The notes beneath the pieces are model-generated. The model searched no databases. It saw nothing but the letters and a program-made list of their open reading frames with translations, and was not told the DNA's origin. From the NCBI RefSeq assembly GCF_020092905.1, contig NZ_JAGSGB010000002.1, positions 186,001-250,000 of the forward strand: a DNA stretch of 64,000 nucleotides. Direction: 5' to 3'. Shown here piece after piece: positions 26,300 through 36,426 of this stretch. This DNA is from Pacificimonas aurantium. Lineage in GTDB: Bacteria > Pseudomonadota > Alphaproteobacteria > Sphingomonadales > Sphingomonadaceae. The first letter of the stretch is position 1. The number at the start of each line of letters is the position of its first letter. A program made the translations under genes and the position numbers.

Positions 26300-27463
26300 A
26301 TGGCCGAATATCAACTGATCACCGACACTGCCAGCCTGAAAGCCTTGTGCCGCGACCTGGAAGGTGCCCCCTTCCTCGCAGTCGACACGGAATTCATGCG
26401 CGAGAGCACCTATTATCCCGAGCTGTGCCTCGTGCAGATCGCGAGCCCGGACGTGGCCGCCGCCGTCGACCCTCTGGCCGATATCGACCTGACGCCGCTT
26501 CTCGACCTGATCGTGGAAAGCGATATCCTGAAGGTGATGCACGCGGCCGGTCAGGACGTGGAAATCGTCTACAACCTGACCAAGAAAACGCCTTGGCCAC
26601 TATTCGATACTCAGATCGCCTCCATGGCGCTGGGGATGGGCGAGCAGATTTCCTACGCCGCGCTGGTCAATCATTATCTCGGCATCTCGCTCGACAAGGG
26701 TGCGCGCTTTACCGACTGGTCGCGGCGCCCGCTGGAGAAGCGCCAGCTCGATTATGCCGTTGCCGATGTGACCCACCTCGCCGAGCTGTTCCCGGAAATG
26801 CTCGAGCAGCTGCGTCAGACCGACCGCGGCGCGTGGCTCGATCAGGACATGCAGCGCCTGACCGATCCGGAGAATTACGACAGCCCGCCGGAAAAGGCAT
26901 GGCGGCGGGTGAAATTCCAGGGCCGCAACGCCGAGGCGCTAGGCAGGCTGAAATCGCTTGCGGCCTGGCGCGAACGCGAAGCGCGCGAGAAGAACCTGCC
27001 GCGCGGGCGCATCGTGAAGGATGAAACGCTGGCCGACCTTGCCGGCCATCCCCCGAAAGACCAGTCCGGCCTTGCGCGGGTGCGAGGGCTGTCGAAGACC
27101 TGGGCGACGAACGATATCGGCGAGCGGCTCATGTTCGCGATCGAAGACGCCGAGCCGCTTTCCGCCGACGAAATTCCAGATAAGGCGCGCGGCCGTCCTC
27201 GGCTGGGACCCGATGCAGCCCTGATCGCGGACCTTCTCAAGCTCCTCCTGAAAGTCAGGTCGAAAGAAGCGGGTGTGGCCGCAAAGCTGATCGGACGCGC
27301 GGAGGATCTGGAGCGGCTGGCAAATGGAGAGCGCGAAGACCTGCCCTTGCTGGAAGGCTGGCGCTACGAAGTCTTCGGGGAAGACGCGCTGGCCTTGGTC
27401 GAAGGCCAGCTGAGTTTCGCGGTGAAAAAGGGCAAGCTGAAGATGAAGGGCAAGCCGGACTGA
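26300..27463 (+). CDS. rnd: Ribonuclease D
   Basis: A 387-residue 3'-5' exoribonuclease of the DEDDy class for tRNA 3' maturation. Exo I is [10 protein letters not shown] (Asp29, Glu31), Exo II lies around [14 protein letters not shown], and Exo III is [12 protein letters not shown] with the Tyr of the DEDDy type. HRDC domains follow (about 210-290 and after). No signal peptide. It is divergent from aspS and ends six bases before the convergent ppx gene. Confidence 0.95.
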   Translation: MAEYQLITDTASLKALCRDLEGAPFLAVDTEFMRESTYYPELCLVQIASPDVAAAVDPLADIDLTPLLDLIVESDILKVMHAAGQDVEIVYNLTKKTPWPLFDTQIASMALGMGEQISYAALVNHYLGISLDKGARFTDWSRRPLEKRQLDYAVADVTHLAELFPEMLEQLRQTDRGAWLDQDMQRLTDPENYDSPPEKAWRRVKFQGRNAEALGRLKSLAAWREREAREKNLPRGRIVKDETLADLAGHPPKDQSGLARVRGLSKTWATNDIGERLMFAIEDAEPLSADEIPDKARGRPRLGPDAALIADLLKLLLKVRSKEAGVAAKLIGRAEDLERLANGEREDLPLLEGWRYEVFGEDALALVEGQLSFAVKKGKLKMKGKPD

Positions 27464-27468
27464 ACGGA

Positions 27469-28986
27469 CTAACCCGAGCCCGTGTCGACCCTCCAGTCGA
27501 GACCCATGTGAAGTGCCAACTGCGCAAGCCGTTTCTCGACGGCATTCGACCATAGCGGCGCGCAGGCCGGCGTCAGCTTCAAGACCAGCCCCTTCTGATC
27601 GAGCGAAAGCGCGCTGCCGCCCAGCGGCGCAACGGTTCCCCCTGTCAGGCGCTGCGCCAGACGCAGGGCAAGGCCCCACCCTGTCGCGCGGTCCAGGTCC
27701 TCGAACGGAGCAAGCGGGGCGAGCGCGGTTCTTGCCGTATCCGTCACCTGTCCCCCATTCAGGGCGAAGAGCGCCGCGCCGAGCTGGGCGCGTCCGGCAT
27801 GATCGACGGCAACCCAATTGCCCCGAAGACCTACCTCAAGCGCCCGCTCGGCGCGGAAATCCGGATGCGCGCTGGCCGCGACATCGACCAGTTCGCAAAC
27901 GGCGCGGCGAAGCCGCTTCTGTTCCTCCGTATCATCTGCGAAGAGCTGATCGGTCCAACGGTGCAATGCACCGGCATGGTGCGGGAAGCGGGCATGCTTG
28001 CGCCCTTCTGCGCGCACAGCGGTCAGCAGCGGGTCCTTGGCGGCAAGGTCGGATGGCAAGCCTTCGAAGAACACCCCTTCGCGGATGCCATAGGCGGATA
28101 CCACCGCATGACTGGATTTGAGATGCTTTACGACCGCCCGGAGCAGCAGAGCGGCGCCGGCAAGGTGCGGGACACGCTGCGAGGACACCTGGCGGATCAC
28201 GGCCAGACGCTTTTCGCTGAGCTTCGGTACAGAGCGCGCCAGCCGGTCGATTTCCGCGCGGTCCAGTTCATATTGATGAGCAATTGGGAGCGGAAAGTCG
28301 ATCAGGTGCATCTGAAGCTGCGCGAGCGCGCGCCATGACCCGCCTACCATGTAGAAGGGCAGGTTCTTCCCGCGCCCTTCCCAGCCGGCATCGGCCAAAG
28401 TCTTCTTGATCAGCTTGCGCATCGTGTCGCCCCCGCTGGCGCGCGCTTCGGCAAGTTTCAGAGCGCCGATCGGCAGCGAAACGATGTCCTGCGGCTTGCC
28501 CTTCTTCAGCCGCACGAGTTCCAGGCTGCCGCCGCCAAGGTCGCCGATCACGCCGTCCGCGTCCGGAATACCGGCGAGGACGCCGAGGGCGGAGAAGCGA
28601 CCCTCCTCGCGGCCATCGATAATTTCGATGTCGATACCGCAAATCTCGCGAACGCGCCGCACGAAGTCTGGGCCGTTCGCTGCGTTGCGAACGGCGGCGG
28701 TGGCAAAGGCTTCCACCTTCTGCGTGTTCATGTCCTTGCAGAGGAGCGCGAAGCGCCGGAGGGCATCTTCGCCGATCTCCATGCGCTCTTCCTGCAGCTT
28801 GCCGGTAGTTCCGACACCCGCGCCAAGGCCGGCCATGACCTTCTCGTTGAACAGGGTCATGGGGGTGCGTCGGTCACCGCGAAAGGCGACGAGCCGGATC
28901 GAGTTGGACCCGATATCGACGACCGCGCGGATCGGCGGACCGGCAGCCTCCAAGGCCCCGGGGGCGGCACGATCGTTGCCCGTCAC
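27469..28986 (-). CDS. ppx: Exopolyphosphatase, Ppx/GppA family
   Basis: A 505-residue phosphatase of the actin-like ATPase fold. Phosphate 1 loop is AVVDIGSNSIRLVAF, and the later loop is GVIGDLGGGSLELVR. The C-terminal half has an HD-like helical region. The start is GTG 28986, whose last two bases belong to the ppk stop (GTGA), so the two enzymes, polyphosphate kinase and exopolyphosphatase, are translationally coupled. It may also hydrolyse pppGpp. Last gene of the five-gene leftward operon that begins at 34211. Confidence 0.93.
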   Translation of the reverse strand: MTGNDRAAPGALEAAGPPIRAVVDIGSNSIRLVAFRGDRRTPMTLFNEKVMAGLGAGVGTTGKLQEERMEIGEDALRRFALLCKDMNTQKVEAFATAAVRNAANGPDFVRRVREICGIDIEIIDGREEGRFSALGVLAGIPDADGVIGDLGGGSLELVRLKKGKPQDIVSLPIGALKLAEARASGGDTMRKLIKKTLADAGWEGRGKNLPFYMVGGSWRALAQLQMHLIDFPLPIAHQYELDRAEIDRLARSVPKLSEKRLAVIRQVSSQRVPHLAGAALLLRAVVKHLKSSHAVVSAYGIREGVFFEGLPSDLAAKDPLLTAVRAEGRKHARFPHHAGALHRWTDQLFADDTEEQKRLRRAVCELVDVAASAHPDFRAERALEVGLRGNWVAVDHAGRAQLGAALFALNGGQVTDTARTALAPLAPFEDLDRATGWGLALRLAQRLTGGTVAPLGGSALSLDQKGLVLKLTPACAPLWSNAVEKRLAQLALHMGLDWRVDTGSG

Positions 28987-31163
28987 TCGTCGGTACCGCC
29001 TGCCGAAGCCGGTGAAGGGGGCGGCCCGGTCAAGTCGAGCCGCGGCACGTCGGGTGCCTCGTCGATCACCGTCCCGCGTCCGGACAGTGACGGATTGTTC
29101 ATGAAATAGTGATGGACGTTGAACTGCTCGCCGGCGGCGCTGATCCGGACATAGGACCCGTCGGGCATCATCTCCCAGCTCTGTTCGGTATCCTTCAGAT
29201 TGGCGAGCATGACCTGATCGAGCACCTGCGCATGAACCGTGTGATTGGAAATGGGCACAAGAGCCTCGACCCTGCGGTTGAGGTTGCGCGGCATCAGGTC
29301 GGCCGAGGAAATAAAGACCTTCGCCGTTCTGGAGGGCAGCTCCGCGCCGTTTGCAAAGGCGTAAATGCGGCTGTGCTCCAGGAACCGTCCGACGATCGAC
29401 CGAACGCGAATGGTCGGCGACAGCCCCTCGACCCCCGGTCGCAGGCAACAAATGCCGCGAACGACGAGCTCGATGGGCACACCCGCCATGCTCGCCTCGT
29501 ACAGCTTGTCGATCATCTCCGCGTCGACAAGGGAGTTCATCTTCATCCAGATGCCGGCGGGTTTGCCCGACTTCAAATTTTCGATTTCGCGGTCGATCAG
29601 GCCTTCGATGCGAGCCCGAATCCCGACGGGCGCGATCGACATGGCTTCAAGGCGGGACGGTTCGACGTAGGAAGTGATGTAGTTGAAGACCTGCGCGACA
29701 TCGCGCCCGAGAACCGGATCGGACGTAAACAGGCTGAGGTCGGTGTAGATCTTCGCAGTGACCGGGTGATAATTGCCGGTGCCGAAGTGGCAGTAGGTGC
29801 GCATGCCCTGCCCCTCCCGCCGGACGACGAGCGACATCTTCGCGTGGGTCTTCCACTCGATGAAGCCGTAGACCACCTGCACGCCGGCGCGTTCCAGTTC
29901 CGCGGCCCAGGCCAGGTTCTGCTCCTCGTCGAAGCGGGCCTTCAGCTCGACCACGGCCGTTACCGATTTCCCCGCCTCGGCAGCATCGATCAGCGCGCGG
30001 ATGACGGCCGACTGCTTGCCGGCGCGGTAGAGCGTCTGCTTGATGGCGACCACATTCGGATCCGCCGCGGCCTGCCGCAGGAACGCCACCACGACCTCGA
30101 AACTCTCATAGGGGTGATGGACGATGATGTCCTTTTCGCCGATGGCGGAGAAACAGTCGCCGCCATGTTCGCGGATGCGCTCGGGAAACCTCGGATCGTA
30201 GGGCGGAAATTTCAGCTCGGGCCGTTCCTCGCCGTATAGCTGCATGAGATCGGAAAGACCGATCATGCCCTTCAGGACGGACATGTCCTCTTCGTCGATG
30301 CGGAACGCCTTGCGCACATAGCGGCGCAAGTGCGTCGGCATGCGCTCCTCGACCTTCAAGCGGATGACGTCGCCGCGCCGGCGCCGCTTGATTGCAGTCT
30401 GGAAATAGCGGACCAGGTCCTCGGCCTCCTCCTCGACCTCGATGTCGCTGTCGCGAATGATGCGAAAGACGCCGTCGCCCGTGATCGCGTAGCCGGGAAA
30501 CACCTCGTGGACGAACAGGCGCACGATGTTCTCGAGCGCGACGTAACGCGCTTCGGTTCCGGGGAGGCGTACGAAGCGGTCGAGCGATGGCGGCATGATG
30601 ACGAGCGTCAGCCGCTCCTCGTCCACGTCGGGATGCTCAAGCTCCATGATGAGGCCGAAGCCGAGATTCGGAATGAACGGAAACGGGTGGGCGGGATCGA
30701 GCGTCTGGGGCGTCAGCACCGGAAAGATCTGTTCGAGAAAATAGCGTTCCAGCCAGGCCTTCTCGTCGGCATTGATCGTGTCCGGAACGAGCACCTCGAT
30801 CCCCACATCATCGAGTTCGCCGTGGAGTGCGTTCCAGATATCCTGCTGCCGAGCCGTCAGCTGGTCGGCTTCTCGCCGCACCGCCTTCAGCTGCTGGGCC
30901 GGAGTCTGCCCTTCCGGCGTCAGGGTTTCCACGCCCTCTTCGACCTGCCCATGCAGGCCGGCGACGCGCACCATGTAGAATTCGTCGAGATTGTCGCCGC
31001 AGATGGCGAGGAATTTCAGGCGTTCGAGCAGCGGGTAGGCCGAGTTATTGGCCTCCTCGAGCACACGCTCGTTGAACTTCAGCCAGGAGAGCTCCCGGTT
31101 GAAAAAGCGCTCCGCGGCAGGGAAAGCCTCGACACTTTGCGTTTCGGTGGATTCCCCGCTCAT
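28983..31163 (-). CDS. ppk1: Polyphosphate kinase 1
   Basis: A 726-residue PPK1. It has the N-terminal FFNRELSWLKFNERVLEEA signature, the phosphate-handling YRAGKQSAVIRALIDA motif, the autophosphorylated His region HFGTGNYHPVTAKIYTDLSLFT, and the C-terminal phospholipase-D-like repeat (SSADLMPRNLNRRVE). It makes polyphosphate from ATP reversibly. It starts with ATG 31163 over the hdaA stop (ATGA) and ends in GTGA with ppx. A 30-residue Pro-rich acidic tail closes the protein. Confidence 0.97.
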   Translation of the reverse strand: MSGESTETQSVEAFPAAERFFNRELSWLKFNERVLEEANNSAYPLLERLKFLAICGDNLDEFYMVRVAGLHGQVEEGVETLTPEGQTPAQQLKAVRREADQLTARQQDIWNALHGELDDVGIEVLVPDTINADEKAWLERYFLEQIFPVLTPQTLDPAHPFPFIPNLGFGLIMELEHPDVDEERLTLVIMPPSLDRFVRLPGTEARYVALENIVRLFVHEVFPGYAITGDGVFRIIRDSDIEVEEEAEDLVRYFQTAIKRRRRGDVIRLKVEERMPTHLRRYVRKAFRIDEEDMSVLKGMIGLSDLMQLYGEERPELKFPPYDPRFPERIREHGGDCFSAIGEKDIIVHHPYESFEVVVAFLRQAAADPNVVAIKQTLYRAGKQSAVIRALIDAAEAGKSVTAVVELKARFDEEQNLAWAAELERAGVQVVYGFIEWKTHAKMSLVVRREGQGMRTYCHFGTGNYHPVTAKIYTDLSLFTSDPVLGRDVAQVFNYITSYVEPSRLEAMSIAPVGIRARIEGLIDREIENLKSGKPAGIWMKMNSLVDAEMIDKLYEASMAGVPIELVVRGICCLRPGVEGLSPTIRVRSIVGRFLEHSRIYAFANGAELPSRTAKVFISSADLMPRNLNRRVEALVPISNHTVHAQVLDQVMLANLKDTEQSWEMMPDGSYVRISAAGEQFNVHHYFMNNPSLSGRGTVIDEAPDVPRLDLTGPPPSPASAGGTDE

Positions 31164-31786
31164 TCCTCCCCCTCGTGATTTCTGTTCAATATCGGCGATA
31201 CCAGCGGAACGGTGACACGGCGGCCCTGTTCCAGTGCGGCGCGGTCGATCTCCTCAGCGAGCCGGTCGAGCATGAGATAGTCTCGCTCGGCGCGCTGCTG
31301 CAGATATTCGATGACGTCCGGGGCGACGGCGAGCCCCCGCTCGGTGAATTTGAGGTGGAGAAGTTCCGCCACAAGTTCGTCATCCGGCGCACCGATCTCG
31401 AAGATCGGCAGCGCGAGAAGCCGCGAGCGCAGGTCGGGCAGGCCGACCGGCCAGCATCCGGGCATGCTTTCGGCAAGCAGAAGCAGCACGGTTTCCCCTT
31501 CGCGAGCCCGGTTGAGCGCGTGGAAAAGTTGTGTTTCCGGCGCTCCCTCCCCTGCGGCGCTGTCGGCATCGGGCCAGAGCGTGACAGCCCCAGCGGACTC
31601 TCGCTCGACCGAGCGCGCAAGCCGCAACGCGCCGCTTTTCGCCGGCGCGACGAGCAGCGCGGCCCCATCGGGCCAGTCTGCCCAGCCGGAAACTCCCTTT
31701 GCGGCATCCTCATTGGCAGGCGTGACGATGAAGTCGCCGACCTCCTGTCCCTGAAACGCCAGAGGCAAGCCCAGTTGCCCGCTCAT
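31160..31786 (-). CDS. hdaA: HdaA-type DnaA regulator with degenerate nucleotide site
   Basis: A 208-residue DnaA-related AAA+ protein. The QLGLPL at residues 4-9 is the beta-clamp-binding motif of Hda, which promotes ATP hydrolysis by DnaA after initiation. The Arg-finger region LPDLRSRLLALPIFEI, and the C-terminal ERDYLMLDRLAEEIDRAAL, are those of Hda. The Walker A loop is degenerate: APAKSGALRLA (residues 47-57) takes the place of GPxGSGKSHLA, losing the Lys-Ser pair. Overlaps both neighbours by four bases (ATGA). A paralogue outside the window cannot be excluded. Confidence 0.85.
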   Translation of the reverse strand: MSGQLGLPLAFQGQEVGDFIVTPANEDAAKGVSGWADWPDGAALLVAPAKSGALRLARSVERESAGAVTLWPDADSAAGEGAPETQLFHALNRAREGETVLLLLAESMPGCWPVGLPDLRSRLLALPIFEIGAPDDELVAELLHLKFTERGLAVAPDVIEYLQQRAERDYLMLDRLAEEIDRAALEQGRRVTVPLVSPILNRNHEGEE

Positions 31787-32883
31787 TGTGCGGGCGGGCC
31801 GGTATCCCGCGCAGATTCTGCAGAACGCGCTGCCGGCGCATAGATAGGGCTGGCCAGGTAAGCCCGCATAACGGCGCGCACGACGACAGCGACCACGGCG
31901 GCAACCGGAACGGCCAGGAAAACACCCACCAGTCCGGCAATTTCACCGCCCGCGAACACGGCGAAAAGAACCCAAAGGGGGTGGAGGCCGATCCGCTCGC
32001 CGATGAGATTGGGGGTAAGGACCGAGCCTTCGAGAATCTGGCCGAGTTGAAACACCGCGAAGATCAGGATGAGGTGCACCCAGTCGAAGCCGAACTGCCC
32101 CAGCCCGACGATCAGCGCGAGGGCGACGGAAATGACGGCGCCGAGATAGGGGACGAAGGACAGGATCCCAGCCACGAGGCCAAGTACGAGTGCATAGTCG
32201 AGGCCCGTCAGTCCCCAGCCCGCCGCGTAGAAGACCGCCAGCGCGGCGCAGACGAGCGACTGACCGCGAATGAACCCGGACAGGGCCGTATCGGCCTCCC
32301 CGAACAGGCGCGCGGCGGAAGGCGCGAAACGGGGCGGGATCCAGCTCTGCACACTGCCGGTCATGCGGTCGAAGTCGAGAAGCGCATAGAAGGCCACGAC
32401 GGGAACAATGATCACGAGCGCCAGCACGTTGAAGACGGCGAGGGTCTGCACGAGCAGAGAGCGGGCGACGTTCGCTGCGACTTCGGCGGCCCGCTCCAGA
32501 ATGCCCGCGCCCATATCCTGGAACGTGCCCATGCGGTTGAGCTGGTCATACCAGCTTTCGATATGGGGGCGCAGCTCGCCGACGATTTCCGGCAAAGCTT
32601 CGAGCAGCGCGGTGAACTGCGAGGTCGCGAGCGGCGCGACCAGCACGAGGGCGCCGCCGATGATCGCGAAGAACAGTACCAAAACGCACGTGGTCGCAAG
32701 CCAGCGCGGCCATTTCCGCCTCTCCAGACGGTCCACCACCGGATCGAGAAGATAGGCGATCACGAGGCCCGCGAGAAACGGCGGGAGGATCGCTGCCGTT
32801 TCCCAAAAGAACCAGGCGAGAATGGCAAGAACGACAAGCCATCCCCAGTGAAACCGGACCCTGACAGGCAGCTCTCCGGTCAC
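31783..32883 (-). CDS. AI-2E/PerM-family transporter
   Basis: A 366-residue inner-membrane protein with eight hydrophobic segments. Family marks are the N-terminal LPPFLAGLVIAYLLDPVVDRLERR, the central GFIRGQSLVCAALAVFYA and the C-terminal VLTPNLIGERIGLHPLWVLFAVFAGGEIAGLVGVFLAVP. The family includes TqsA (autoinducer-2 export) and permeases of unknown substrate. The start is GTG 32883 sharing its end with the DUF2066 stop (GTGA). It ends in ATGA with hdaA. Substrate unknown. Confidence 0.92.
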   Translation of the reverse strand: MTGELPVRVRFHWGWLVVLAILAWFFWETAAILPPFLAGLVIAYLLDPVVDRLERRKWPRWLATTCVLVLFFAIIGGALVLVAPLATSQFTALLEALPEIVGELRPHIESWYDQLNRMGTFQDMGAGILERAAEVAANVARSLLVQTLAVFNVLALVIIVPVVAFYALLDFDRMTGSVQSWIPPRFAPSAARLFGEADTALSGFIRGQSLVCAALAVFYAAGWGLTGLDYALVLGLVAGILSFVPYLGAVISVALALIVGLGQFGFDWVHLILIFAVFQLGQILEGSVLTPNLIGERIGLHPLWVLFAVFAGGEIAGLVGVFLAVPVAAVVAVVVRAVMRAYLASPIYAPAARSAESARDTGPPAQ

Positions 32884-34211
32884 TGACCGTTATCCTCCGT
32901 GTCGGGAAGAAGGTCGCGAGCGGAAGAGTTCTCGCTCTGGTTGGCGGGCTGAGGCGCCTGTTCAGAAGTGGCGGCAGGTTGCGCAGCCGCGTCAGAGGAA
33001 CCTGTTTGCGAGGGCTGAACTCCCTGCTCCCCGACACTATCGCCGGAAGGTGCAGCCTCGCTGAGCAGGCTTAGCGTAAGTCCATTGGTGCCCGACGTGA
33101 CGCGCAGCCCGCGCCGTGCCAGCGCGCTGCGCAGTTCGTCCTCGCTGCCATTATAATCGAGCCTCACTCGAGATGTGCCCCCGATGGCGAAGCTGGTCAG
33201 CGCCACCTGCTCCAGCGCCGGCAGCGACGACAGCGCCGCTTCGACATCCTGCCACGCTTCGATATCCGGCGTCGAAACGGCCACGGTCACCGTGCCAAGC
33301 GCGGCGCGTCCATCGTCGATCTCCAGGTCAGGTCCGGAAATGCTCGCCAGCGACACGCGGAGCTGCTCTTCGGTTTCCAGAAGACCGCGCTCGAGAGCTT
33401 CGGCATAGAGCCTGTCGATACGCTGCACCGCCGTTGTCAGCATATCCATATATTCACCTGCCGAGGACGCGCGGAGGGAAAAGCTGCCCAGCGAGATTCC
33501 GTCGGGGCCGTATCTCGCCGTAAAGCGGCCAGCGATCGGTCCGCCCGGGTAGCTGCGCTGGATACGAGCCTCGGCAATCAGCACATTTTCCGCGCGGAAT
33601 CGCCCCAGAACCGTGCGCCAGGCGCGGCGACTGGTGCGAATCCCCTGCCATCCCGGCACGACGATGCGGTCGCCCAACGAGGCACTGGGCTGGATGTAAT
33701 CGATGGTTCCGCCAAGCGAGGCACGCCGCCAGGCCTCATACCATTCGCTCTCCTGATCGAAGGTGCTGAGCGCCCCCGCATCTGCAAGAAGCGGGATCAG
33801 CAGCATGGGCTCGCTCTGGAGCACGCGAGCGCCTGCGGGAAGGCGGCGCCCGGTTCGCCGACGGTCGAACACCACGCCAAGCGTAGCCAGGTAGCGGCCT
33901 CCTCCGATCAGCTCTTCCTCTACCTCTATCGCCTCGACCATCGCACTGAGCGCCGCATCGGACAGGGACGGCGCGGCATCTTCGGCGCCGCCGCTAAGCC
34001 GCGCCCAGAGCCGCGGCCAGGCCCGCCGAGGCGCTTCGCGAAACGCGGCCTGCCGCGCCGCATCATTGCTGTCGGCACTGATGTCGAGTTCGATGCCGGT
34101 CACCGTAAAGGCTTCTGACGTGAGCGTTGATTCATCCTGTGCCCGGCCGGTGGCGGGCCCCAGAATGCCGGCGGCCGCAAGGACCAGCAGGGGAAGAAGG
34201 GATCTCAGCAT
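32880..34211 (-). CDS. Exported DUF2066 protein
   Basis: A 443-residue protein with a signal peptide (MLRSLLPLLVLAAAGILGPATGRAQ). The mature part has the DUF2066 pattern: an early ARQAAFREAPRRAWPRLWARLSG repeat-like helix, YLATLGVVFDRRRTGRRL, then SEPMLLIPLL and SEWYEAW. The C-terminus is low-complexity (Ser, Gln, Ala, Pro). The function is unknown; it is found widely beside purM in proteobacteria. First gene of the DUF2066-AI-2E-hdaA-ppk1-ppx operon and divergent from purM, 109 bases away. Confidence 0.8.
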   Translation of the reverse strand: MLRSLLPLLVLAAAGILGPATGRAQDESTLTSEAFTVTGIELDISADSNDAARQAAFREAPRRAWPRLWARLSGGAEDAAPSLSDAALSAMVEAIEVEEELIGGGRYLATLGVVFDRRRTGRRLPAGARVLQSEPMLLIPLLADAGALSTFDQESEWYEAWRRASLGGTIDYIQPSASLGDRIVVPGWQGIRTSRRAWRTVLGRFRAENVLIAEARIQRSYPGGPIAGRFTARYGPDGISLGSFSLRASSAGEYMDMLTTAVQRIDRLYAEALERGLLETEEQLRVSLASISGPDLEIDDGRAALGTVTVAVSTPDIEAWQDVEAALSSLPALEQVALTSFAIGGTSRVRLDYNGSEDELRSALARRGLRVTSGTNGLTLSLLSEAAPSGDSVGEQGVQPSQTGSSDAAAQPAATSEQAPQPANQSENSSARDLLPDTEDNGQ

Positions 34212-34320
34212 ATGTGGCGCGTTCTCTAGCCGCTTATCGAGAGCCTCCCAAGTCTTAGAAGGCGAGCTGCGGTCTCGATGAGTCTCGCCTCTTCGCCGCG
34301 AGAGCGATAGAGGGCCGTCC

Positions 34321-35427
34321 ATGACCCAGAAAGAGCGCCCCGAAGGGGGCTATACCTATGAGCAGGCCGGCGTCTCGATCGATGCAGGCAACCGTCTCGT
34401 CGAGCGCATCAAACCGCTGGTCGCCGCGACCCGCCGTCCGGGCGCCGATGCGGATATCGGCGGGTTCGGCGCCTTTTTCGATCCGAAGGCCGCCGGCTAC
34501 CGCGACCCGCTGCTGGTGGCCGCTACCGACGGCGTCGGCACGAAGCTGCGCCTCGCCATCGACACCGGGGTTCACGATACCGTTGGCATCGACCTCGTCG
34601 CCATGTGCGTCAACGACCTGATCGTACAGGGTGCCGAGCCGCTCTTCTTTCTGGACTATTTCGCCAGCGGACGGCTCGACGAAGGCGTGGCAGGCGATGT
34701 GGTCACCGGAATTGCCGAGGGATGCCGCCAGGCGGGATGCGCCTTGATCGGCGGCGAAACAGCCGAAATGCCGGGCATGTACGGCGAAGGCGACTATGAC
34801 CTTGCGGGATTCTGCGTCGGCGCCGTTGAACGCGACGAGGCCCTTACGGGACAGTCCATCGCAGCTGGCGATGTGCTTCTTGGGCTCGCATCGAGCGGAT
34901 TTCATTCGAACGGCTATTCGCTGGTGCGCAGAATCGTGGCGGACCGTGGTTTCGACCTTGCCGCCTCGGCGCCCTTCGAAGCGGACCGTACCCTTGGCGA
35001 AGCATTGCGCGAGCCAACCCGTATCTATGTGAAGAGCCTGCTACCGGCGATCCGGTCCGGCCGGGTGAAGGGCCTCGCACATATTACGGGCGGCGGTCTG
35101 CTAGAGAATATCCCGCGCATCCTTCCCGACGGTACGCATGCGCATGTCGACCTGTCAGGCGCGCCTTTCCCGCCGATTTTCGCCTGGCTGAAGGAGGAAG
35201 GAGATATCGCCGCCGCCGAAATGGCGCGAACCTTCAACTGCGGCGTAGGGATGGTTCTGGTTTGCGGCCCGGAACATGCGGACGATGTATCCGCCTCGCT
35301 GGAAGGCGCAGGTGAGCGCGTGTTCCGGATCGGCGAAATCGGAGACGGCGGCCGCGGCGCGACGGTCAGCGGCCCGGCCGGCGCGTGGGGCGAAGCCGAC
35401 TCATGGTCCGCGACGCATCATGGCTGA
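34321..35427 (+). CDS. purM: Phosphoribosylformylglycinamidine cyclo-ligase (AIR synthetase)
   Basis: A 368-residue PurM, step five of de novo purine synthesis. Signatures are [73 protein letters not shown] and [13 protein letters not shown]. Cytoplasmic. Its last eight bases overlap the purN start, so the two purine enzymes are coupled. Confidence 0.97.
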   Translation: MTQKERPEGGYTYEQAGVSIDAGNRLVERIKPLVAATRRPGADADIGGFGAFFDPKAAGYRDPLLVAATDGVGTKLRLAIDTGVHDTVGIDLVAMCVNDLIVQGAEPLFFLDYFASGRLDEGVAGDVVTGIAEGCRQAGCALIGGETAEMPGMYGEGDYDLAGFCVGAVERDEALTGQSIAAGDVLLGLASSGFHSNGYSLVRRIVADRGFDLAASAPFEADRTLGEALREPTRIYVKSLLPAIRSGRVKGLAHITGGGLLENIPRILPDGTHAHVDLSGAPFPPIFAWLKEEGDIAAAEMARTFNCGVGMVLVCGPEHADDVSASLEGAGERVFRIGEIGDGGRGATVSGPAGAWGEADSWSATHHG

Positions 35428-36376
35428 GAGACTGCGGGTCGCGGCAATTTTGTCGGGACGCGGTTCGAACATGGCCGCGCTTCTCTATGCGTCGCGCCTG
35501 AGGGACTGCCCTTACGAGCTGTGCCTTGTGGCCTCGAACAAGCCCGAGGCGGCGGGCCTGTCGCTAGCCAAAGCCGAAGGCATCGAGACTTGGGCGCTGT
35601 CGCACAAGGGAATTGCCAAAGCGGACTTCGAGGCGGCGTTGACGGCGACGCTCGAAGCGGCGGAGACCGACTATGTCGCCCTGTGCGGGTTCATGCGCGT
35701 GCTTTCTCCCGAATTCGTCGAGCGCTGGTCGGGCCGCATCGTCAACATCCACCCCTCATTGCTGCCGAAATACAAGGGTCTGGACACCCACGCCCGGGCG
35801 ATCGATGCGGGTGACCCGGTCGCGGGGTGCTCGGTCCACCTCGTTACGCCGGAGCTGGACGACGGGCCGGTGCTCGGTCAGATCGAAGTCGCCATCTTGC
35901 CAAGCGACACGCCCGACACCTTGGCCGCCCGCGTCCTCCATGCGGAGCATCAGCTCTACCCCGCGGCCCTCTCAGCCTATGTGGCGCGGCACCTCGATGC
36001 CGACTGGCTGCTGGAGCAGGTGCGCGACCTGGCTCTGGAGCTGCCCGAGGCGGAGGAGGCCCCTTCTCACGGGTCGCCCGCCTTCAAGACGAAAAAGGGA
36101 AAGTTCTTCGCACATTTCTCCGACCGTCATCACGGTGAGGAGCGAATCGCCCTGCTGGTGAAGACGAGCGGCGAAGATGAAATGTCGGCCCTGATCGGGG
36201 CTGAGCCCGACCTCTATCACCGCCCGGCCTATTATGGCGCGTCCGGCTGGATCGGCCTGCGGCTCGATCGCAAAGACACCGACTGGGACCATGTCGCGTC
36301 CTGGCTGCAGTCAAGCTGGCGCCGCACGGCGTCCAAAAGCCTGACGAAGCTGCTGGACGCCGCCGACGAATTCTAA
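35420..36376 (+). CDS. purN: Phosphoribosylglycinamide formyltransferase fused to a YjbR/MmcQ-like domain
   Basis: A 318-residue protein. Residues 1-205 are a full PurN (third step of purine synthesis): [23 protein letters not shown], then Asn109-Ile-His111-Pro with [12 protein letters not shown], and Asp147/Asp148 in [10 protein letters not shown]. Residues 212-318 are an added domain with [33 protein letters not shown], and [13 protein letters not shown], the pattern of the YjbR/MmcQ fold. PurN usually ends near 190-220 residues. ATG 35420 lies inside the end of purM. Confidence 0.94.
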   Translation: MAERLRVAAILSGRGSNMAALLYASRLRDCPYELCLVASNKPEAAGLSLAKAEGIETWALSHKGIAKADFEAALTATLEAAETDYVALCGFMRVLSPEFVERWSGRIVNIHPSLLPKYKGLDTHARAIDAGDPVAGCSVHLVTPELDDGPVLGQIEVAILPSDTPDTLAARVLHAEHQLYPAALSAYVARHLDADWLLEQVRDLALELPEAEEAPSHGSPAFKTKKGKFFAHFSDRHHGEERIALLVKTSGEDEMSALIGAEPDLYHRPAYYGASGWIGLRLDRKDTDWDHVASWLQSSWRRTASKSLTKLLDAADEF

Positions 36377-36426
36377 ACGAAGCCCGGCGCTTCGGGCCTG
36401 CGGACTCCGATCAGAACAGAATGTGA

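Noticed and set aside
36382-36397. Hairpin GCCCG-GCGCTT-CGGGC between purN and ndk as a terminator
   Set aside because: Only five pairs and no T run on either strand.
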